64,000 bases of DNA from Blastocatellia bacterium (GTDB lineage: Bacteria > Acidobacteriota > Blastocatellia > Chloracidobacteriales > JADJPF01): the NCBI GenBank assembly GCA_025057015.1, contig JANWYG010000019.1:62001-126000 (forward strand). Direction: 5' to 3'. Shown one piece after another: positions 59,201 to 64,000 of the stretch (the first letter of the stretch is position 1; every line of letters starts with the position of its first letter). Position numbers and translations under genes: made by a program. Below the pieces are notes generated by a model, which made no database searches, was not told the origin of the DNA, and saw only the letters and a program-made list of their open reading frames with translations.

Positions 59201-60478
59201 AATCGCGATGGTAAGCTCGTCGCCATGAATCGTAACGGTTATATAACTATCATAGATGAGCGAGGCCGCGAGGCAAGCCGGCATCAGATAGTCTATGGAG
59301 CTACTCTACACGTAGAAGATGGGGACTTAGTTGATGAAGGACAAACGCTCGCTACCTGGGATCCTTTCACTTTTTCTATATTGACCGAGGTTAAAGGTGT
59401 CGCACACTATAAGGACCTTATCGAAGGTGTAACAGTTCATGAAGAAACTGATGAACACACTGGGAATATTTCACAAATAGTCATCGACTCTCCGGATGAG
59501 AAGCGCCAACCAAGAATAGAAATACGCGATAAAGCTACTAAAGCGACGCTTCGAGTCTATCAAATGCCAATTCGCGCAAACCTCATGGTTAAGGACGGAC
59601 AGGAAGTTGCACCTGGAGATATCATAGCGAAGATCCCTCGTGAGACTACACGTGCGAAAGATATTACCGGTGGTCTGCCGCGAGTTGTGGAACTCTTCGA
59701 AGCACGTAAGCCTAGAGAGACTGCCGTGATGACTGAAATAGATGGTGTAGTCAAGTTCGGGCCTGTTACCAAAGGGCAGCGTAAAGTTCAGGTCATAGCC
59801 GAAGATGGCACGGTCAAAGAGTATGCCATCCCGCGCGGTGTACATATAAATGTGCAGGAAGGTGATAAGGTCAAAGCTGGCGAACCTTTGATAGACGGCC
59901 CGCTTAACCCACACGATATACTCGCCGTACAAGGTATGGAGGCGCTGCAAAAATACCTCGTCAACGAAATCCAAGAGGTCTATAGGCTTCAAGGTGTTAA
60001 CATAAACGACAAGCACATCGAAGTCATAGTTCGACAAATGCTGCGTTGGGTCAAAATCAAAGATGTTGGCGACACAGAGTTCCTGCTAGAGGAGCAAGTC
60101 GATCGCTTCCGCTTCTTGGATGAAAACCGTCGCGTCGAAGAACGCGGTGGCAAACCTGCTATAGCTGAACCTTTGCTGCTTGGAATTACGAAAGCCTCTC
60201 TTTCTACTGATAGCTTCATTTCTGCAGCGTCTTTCCAAGAAACTACCCGAGTGCTTACTGAAGCTGCCATCTCTGGCAGAGTTGACTATCTACGAGGTCT
60301 CAAGGAAAACGTTATAATGGGACGCCTGATTCCCGCAGGAACTGGTATGGAGATTTACCGTAAGTTTAGGTTGGAGACGGAAGTTCCCGAGACCGAAGAA
60401 GAGCTAGCAACCCTTGAAGAAGAGCACTTTAGCGAAGATCAGTTTGATACTGACACGGTAAATCTTAAACAAGAATAG
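56300..60478 (+). CDS. rpoC: RNA polymerase beta' subunit
   Basis: 1392 residues, normal. N-terminal zinc finger Cys68, 70, 83, 86 (CLCGKYKRM...CDKCG). Catalytic Mg2+ site [12 protein letters not shown] near 457. Second zinc site [14 protein letters not shown] near 895. RBS GGGAGG before the ATG. No large insertions noticed. Confidence 0.98.
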   Translation: MTLRIQEKQSLAPEFEAIRISLASPEKIRSWSRGEVTKPETINYRTFKPERDGLFCARIFGPVTDWECLCGKYKRMKHKGVICDKCGVEVTQSKVRRERLGHIELASPCSHVWFFKGLPSRIGHLLDISLRDLEKVLYFESYIVVDPGDVPGLKERELLTDERYRQLMQEYPGRFSARMGAEAIKELLQKVDVEELADELRRKMREETSQQKRLKYSKRLKVIDAFRKSGNKPEWMILDVIPVIPPELRPLVPLDGGRFATSDLNDLYRRVINRNNRLKKLLELKAPEVIVRNEKRMLQEAVDALFDNGRRGRVLRGVNNRALKSLSDTLKGKQGRFRQNLLGKRVDYSGRSVIVVGPELKLHQCGLPKKMALELFKPFIYNQLERQGHAATIKQAKEMVEKQEPIVWDILEEVIREHPVLLNRAPTLHRLGIQAFEPVLVEGKAIKIHPLVCTAFNADFDGDQMAVHIPLSPEAQIEANVLMLSSHNILSPASGQPIAVPTQDIVLGCYYLTKANPNGKGAGKSFASTEEVLLALDRGIVSIQTPIMLRYSGKLINLEQERDSQDLLRARCREIDDVLSTTVGRVIFNDHLPKEMPFINGLLKKKGLQSLVNYSFLKYGLEKTVQMLDELKSLGFHYATRAGISIGIDDLVTPASKQELVQQAENEVIEVEKQYQDGIITNGERYNRVIQIWSETTEKVAKEMFEAMKQREQETGQLNPIMIMADSGARGSAQQIRQLAGMRGLMAKPSGEIIETPIRANFREGLNVLQYFISTHGARKGLADTALKTADSGYLTRRLVDVAQDVIVSEYDCHTLKGIWAEAITEGGEVIEHLRDRIIGRVALENVVDPVTGEILARAGEEITEDIAAEIQNAGGIERVRIRSVLTCEARRGVCVKCYGRNLATGRMVEIGEAVGVIAAQSIGEPGTQLTMRTFHIGGVATGSTAQSSDEARKAGRVRFTDLKTVRNRDGKLVAMNRNGYITIIDERGREASRHQIVYGATLHVEDGDLVDEGQTLATWDPFTFSILTEVKGVAHYKDLIEGVTVHEETDEHTGNISQIVIDSPDEKRQPRIEIRDKATKATLRVYQMPIRANLMVKDGQEVAPGDIIAKIPRETTRAKDITGGLPRVVELFEARKPRETAVMTEIDGVVKFGPVTKGQRKVQVIAEDGTVKEYAIPRGVHINVQEGDKVKAGEPLIDGPLNPHDILAVQGMEALQKYLVNEIQEVYRLQGVNINDKHIEVIVRQMLRWVKIKDVGDTEFLLEEQVDRFRFLDENRRVEERGGKPAIAEPLLLGITKASLSTDSFISAASFQETTRVLTEAAISGRVDYLRGLKENVIMGRLIPAGTGMEIYRKFRLETEVPETEEELATLEEEHFSEDQFDTDTVNLKQE

Positions 60479-60496
60479 ATTTGCTTTCGAGCTTGA

Positions 60497-60528
60497 GGGA
60501 AGGAAATAATCCTTCCCAACAGGCTTTT
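60497..60528 (+). terminator. Hairpin after rpoC
   Basis: GGGAAGG (60497-60503), loop AAATAAT, CCTTCCC (60511-60517), then AACAGGC and a five-T run at 60524. The T-run is six bases late, so the stop signal may be weak. It lies 20 bases past the rpoC stop, the right place for the end of the operon. The rest of the gap to 60761 shows no gene I can support. Confidence 0.5.
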
Positions 60529-60761
60529 TGCAAATCTAGGAAGAATTCCTCTTTAAATCCAGTAGACAGGAAGTAGTCAGACCTTGTAAAGACGCAACTT
60601 TCTTGCATTTGCCAGCAGGAATTCAGAGTCCAGCTTCCAGCAAGCATCTCTTGTTCGTATGCCAGACTCTAGAGCAGGCTACAAATAGAGTCCCCAAACT
60701 AATATGCGAAGTTGAAAGTGCAGGGTGTACTCTCCGACTGCTAAAGGTGTACTTTAGTAGC

Positions 60762-61748
60762 TTATATTATTTCTTCATCATCTTGCAGATCTGTCAAGGT
60801 GAGGGGTTTAAGAGTCTTTAGGTTATCTTCTTCTGTTGGATAAAACGATGATAGCATGGAAATGCTATGCTCTATCCTGGCATTAGGATTGCAAGCTTCG
60901 AGTCCTTCGCCGTCAACACGGGCTATAATGACTGTGATATTGTCTTCACCGCCGCGCCTTTTCGCTAGTTCTACTAGTTGCTTGCAGGCCATTTCTAGAC
61001 TGCTTGCACGCAAGGTAAACTTTAACATTTCGGCTTCACTGACTTTGTTCGATAATCCATCAGAGCATAGAAGTAGATGGTCGTTGCGCCGCAGGTCTAC
61101 TTTGGTAACCGCCACTTTAACTTCTGGCTGAGTTCCCATGGCTTGCAGGATGACATTCTTGATAGGTACGGCTTCGGCTTCTTCTCGAGTAAGTTCTCCA
61201 GCAAGTATTAAAAGTTCTACTAATGACTGGTCTGTAGTAAGTCGGATTATGGACTGAGAGCGGATTAAGTAGGCACGGCTGTCACCTACTTCAGCAATAA
61301 ATGCTTGTCCATCTCGGACTAGGGCAGCAGTGAGGGTCGCACCCATGCCTGACTTGGAACTGCTTGATTGGCTTTCATTCCAAATAGCAAAATTGGCATG
61401 CTGCACAGCTCGGATAAGCTGCTCGTGACTTGGTATTTCAGATGCACCTCTAGCGGCAAATGCTTTTCTTAGCTCAGATCTGAGCAGCATGACGGCCATC
61501 TGACTGGCTACTTCTCCTGCTTGTGCTCCGCCCATACCGTCCGAGACAACAAATAAACCTCCCCGTTTGCCAAGGCGAACATTGTTCATCTCTACACATT
61601 CTGAGGAAGATGAAAGATCTGCTAGCAAGAAGCTGTCTTCATTATTTGCGCGTACTAGTCCAATGTCTGTGCAGCCATAAGCAGACAGCAGTATTTCATT
61701 AGACTTTCTTTTCTTCTCAAAGCCGTTAAATCGATTGTTTAGACCCAC
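60762..61748 (-). CDS. PP2C-family Ser/Thr protein phosphatase
   Basis: 328 residues. Metal-dependent phosphatase motifs: RANNEDSFL near 34, VVSDGMGGAQAGEVAS near 68, LLCSDGLSNKVSEAEM near 230 and GGEDNITVIIARV near 265. The likely counterpart of Hanks-type kinases such as the giant kinase at 3057. GTG start at 61748 with AGGT before it. Cytoplasmic; no membrane span. C-terminal 50 residues are acidic and low-complexity. Confidence 0.92.
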   Translation of the reverse strand: MGLNNRFNGFEKKRKSNEILLSAYGCTDIGLVRANNEDSFLLADLSSSSECVEMNNVRLGKRGGLFVVSDGMGGAQAGEVASQMAVMLLRSELRKAFAARGASEIPSHEQLIRAVQHANFAIWNESQSSSSKSGMGATLTAALVRDGQAFIAEVGDSRAYLIRSQSIIRLTTDQSLVELLILAGELTREEAEAVPIKNVILQAMGTQPEVKVAVTKVDLRRNDHLLLCSDGLSNKVSEAEMLKFTLRASSLEMACKQLVELAKRRGGEDNITVIIARVDGEGLEACNPNARIEHSISMLSSFYPTEEDNLKTLKPLTLTDLQDDEEII

Positions 61749-61847
61749 GATATTACCTGCCAGAGGTATTATTCTTGAGAGGAGGACTTGCGCTTAGAGG
61801 CTGTCCTCGAATTACTATAAACCTAACTGTTAAAAAATCAATGCCGT

Positions 61848-64000
61848 TCAGAGCTTCAGTCTGAAGATTGCTGACTCTACGCCGCGCTCGGATACTTTGA
61901 TGAAGTTTTCTCCAGAACGCAAGCCCAGCTCTTCACGGCTGCCTTTGATGTTGAATTTGCCTTGCTTGAACTTTGCACGAAACTCACGCTCATTAATATA
62001 AACGACCGACGCTGAAGTTACATTCCGTGCTGTAATGACGAGTTTCTTATTTTTCTTGTATTCTACGGCATCTATTACTGGCCGATCTATGACGGCAAAG
62101 TTGCCATCTGAAGTGTCTGAGCCCGTATTGCCTGCTCGATCGCTAGCCTTAAGCCGCAATTTAAGCTTCTCGCCCTTAGTGAGCTCTACTAGTACCGACT
62201 TCGAATCAGCGCTAATTCCGCTGATGAGCCTAGCGAAAGTGTTTCCGCCGTCGGTAGAAAGTTCTAGCTCGTGACTAACTATGCCGACATTGTCCTTGCT
62301 TTGCCAGCTTACTTGAATAGCTGTGTCAGATGCGAATACTTCTCCTCCATTTGGCGAAATCAGTTGCACGGTAGGAGGAGTCGTATCAGCAGCTTCTATG
62401 CTAAAGTCAGCATCCGAGATGTCAGCTCCTGTCAAGCTGTGCTCATCTGTGGCCTCGACGCGTATACGTGCCTTCGTTGTCGGCTGCAGCTCGCGAGGTA
62501 GATTGTAGAGTAATGACCGAACTCCGCCCGTGAGACCTTCGGCAACTGGTATGTTGAAGGTAGTTCCGCCATCAGTAGACAAGCTAATTCGTTGCGATCG
62601 GATTTGAGATGAATCTTTTGCATCCCATTCGATACGAAGAACTTCGCCTGCGGTGAACTTCTCACCGCCGTTTGGCATCTTCACTTCTACTATTGGTGGG
62701 CTGACGTCGGCTCGCGTGATTGCGAACACTCCGCTTTGCGTGCTAGCTCGGTTTTGCTGGCGATCTGTAGCTGTCACTCGCACTCGTGCCGAGACTATCT
62801 CTATGTCTGGTACCTTCCATAGCAGAGATGAAGCAGTGCCAGTTAAGCCTGAGGCTATGATGGAACTGAACGTTGCGCCACCGTCGGTTGAGAAAGCTAC
62901 CTCTTGTGTAGCAATGGCATCATTGTCGGTAGCCGTCCAACGGATCAAGTAGTTTGTGCCAGCCTGTAGTTTCTCTCCTTCGGTCGGACTGTGAATGGCT
63001 ATCTGAGGTGGGGTAGTATCTGGTAGCACTATCGAGAAAGATTCGTCTGAAATATCTTTCCCTACATTGCCTGCCACATCGACGGCGCGAACCTCGATTC
63101 GGGCGTTAGTTGTAAGCAGGTTTTGCGGTACGCTCCAGACAAACTCCTGTACGTTAGCTCCTAAACCGGTAGCCAGTCTGAAAGGAAAAGTGCGTCCACC
63201 GTCTGTAGAGAGACTGACGTCATGAGTTGCAATGCCTGCATTGTCTGAAGACTCCCATGAGATTGTGAGAGTTTTTAAGACGACTACAGCTTCTCCGCCG
63301 TTTGGAGACTTGACTCTAACTTGCGGCGGTATACTTTCTGGTTTAATCACAAACGTGGAGTCGCTTATGTCTTCTGAACGATTTCCGGCATAGTCAACAG
63401 TTTTGATACGTATGCGGGCCTTGTCGCTGAAGATGTTTACGGGTAGTTTGTAACTGTATGAAGTAGTCTTGCCGTTTAAGTATGAGGCTATTGGTATTGG
63501 GTAAGTTGTCCCGCCGTCTAGTGACAGCTCGATATCTTGCTTGGCTATGCCATTTTCGTCTGAGGAAGTCCAATTGATCTGGATAGTCGACCCACTTTCA
63601 AAAGTTTCTCCTCCGTTAGGGGAGAGTAATTTTATTAGTGGTGCTTTTGTGTCACTACCGCCGGTGGTAATAAGCGTAGAATCAACTATACCGGACCCAC
63701 CTGTAGAGTTTTTGAACAAGGTGATCCATTCATCACGAATACGCTTGAGTTTGTCTATATCTCGTTGTTCTGGTTCCCTGCCAGGAAACACAAGCAGTAT
63801 AAAGCCTACTGATAATCGACCGAGATCTGGGGACGGTGGGGGAACTCGAGGGCCTTCTACGGCCACAATCTGACCGAATGTTACGTCTTTGCGGGTGCCT
63901 GTTACCTGTATAGACTCATATTCAGGTGGGGCAAGTGGCGGAAGAGTTCGGGCTATAGGGCTACTCGGATCTAAAGCAGAACCGTTTGAGAGTATTATGT
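61848..64000 (-). CDS. Multi-repeat exported/surface protein (Ser-Thr-rich Kre9/KNH-like), 5' end outside window
   Basis: 717 residues are visible; the frame is open through the right edge, so the start at GTG 63866 is not the true start. Five repeats of about 100 residues share the pattern SPNGGE..., I-x-W-x-S-x-D, LS-x-DGG-x-TF, and ARIRVxAxD, typical of the Ser-Thr-rich Kre9/KNH-like domain found on bacterial surfaces. The last 75 residues are an IPT/TIG-like beta domain (VIDAVEYKKNKKLVITARN). Probably exported and involved in adhesion or envelope structure, but the signal peptide lies beyond the window. Confidence 0.75.
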   Translation of the reverse strand, partial: IILSNGSALDPSSPIARTLPPLAPPEYESIQVTGTRKDVTFGQIVAVEGPRVPPPSPDLGRLSVGFILLVFPGREPEQRDIDKLKRIRDEWITLFKNSTGGSGIVDSTLITTGGSDTKAPLIKLLSPNGGETFESGSTIQINWTSSDENGIAKQDIELSLDGGTTYPIPIASYLNGKTTSYSYKLPVNIFSDKARIRIKTVDYAGNRSEDISDSTFVIKPESIPPQVRVKSPNGGEAVVVLKTLTISWESSDNAGIATHDVSLSTDGGRTFPFRLATGLGANVQEFVWSVPQNLLTTNARIEVRAVDVAGNVGKDISDESFSIVLPDTTPPQIAIHSPTEGEKLQAGTNYLIRWTATDNDAIATQEVAFSTDGGATFSSIIASGLTGTASSLLWKVPDIEIVSARVRVTATDRQQNRASTQSGVFAITRADVSPPIVEVKMPNGGEKFTAGEVLRIEWDAKDSSQIRSQRISLSTDGGTTFNIPVAEGLTGGVRSLLYNLPRELQPTTKARIRVEATDEHSLTGADISDADFSIEAADTTPPTVQLISPNGGEVFASDTAIQVSWQSKDNVGIVSHELELSTDGGNTFARLISGISADSKSVLVELTKGEKLKLRLKASDRAGNTGSDTSDGNFAVIDRPVIDAVEYKKNKKLVITARNVTSASVVYINEREFRAKFKQGKFNIKGSREELGLRSGENFIKVSERGVESAIFRLKL

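Noticed and set aside
60603-60821. Small plus-strand frame of 72 codons near the right end of the rpoC gap
   Set aside because: It overlaps the end of the PP2C gene, and has no ribosome site or recognisable composition.

Overview
The window comes from a bacterial chromosome, most likely of the phylum Acidobacteriota and perhaps a Blastocatellia-type lineage. The clues are two adjacent von Willebrand proteins of the kind typical of Acidobacteria (31394-33363), a GWxTD-domain protein (39623-41248), a formimidoyltransferase-cyclodeaminase fusion, and type IV pilus genes. Base composition looks moderate and AUA/AGG codons are common. The phylum call is an inference; no rRNA gene is present.

Layout: 1-1991, end of a histidine ammonia-lyase gene and an inorganic pyrophosphatase. 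1992-2506, an intergenic repeat cluster. 2507-14645, signalling: a frameshifted tyrosine/dual-specificity phosphatase, a 1768-residue kinase-STAND-WD40-FGE fusion with a DUF4388 partner, CsgG-like and FlgT-like exported proteins, a DinG helicase and a TPR protein. 14755-24165, type IV pilus motors and platform (pilB, pilT, pilC), the PilS/PilR pair, an ECF sigma/anti-sigma pair and a DUF4097-like protein. 24155-28981 (minus strand), an oxidoreductase, dxr, two envelope-type proteins and a lipoprotein metallopeptidase. 29062-34507, an esterase, a decayed cas1 with a possible cas2 remnant, two VWA proteins and an exported protein. 34612-41248, hutI, ftcD, a crotonase, tatA/B, tatC and GWxTD. 41241-47729, endonuclease V, a UbiA prenyltransferase, and the minus-strand operon gatC-hemW-cysE-TPR-HAD. 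47889-60478, the conserved transcription/translation block: four tRNAs, rpmG, tRNA-Trp, secE, nusG, rplK, rplA, rplJ, rplL, rpoB, rpoC. 60762-64000 (minus strand), a PP2C phosphatase and a multi-repeat surface protein that runs off the right edge.

Gene density is very high: several convergent genes overlap at their stops, and many co-directional genes share ATGA junctions. Phospho-signalling recurs (giant kinase, two phosphatases, PilS/PilR). Histidine breakdown is split: hutH lies about 33 kb from hutI-ftcD, and no hutU is visible.

The most unusual points are the four-part kinase fusion, an eight-cysteine insertion near the N-terminus of RpoB whose first four cysteines have the same spacing as the RpoC zinc finger, the lone frameshifted cas1, the enlarged periplasmic loop of TatC, and two stacked hairpins in the rplL-rpoB gap. 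No complete new defence system or CRISPR array was found.
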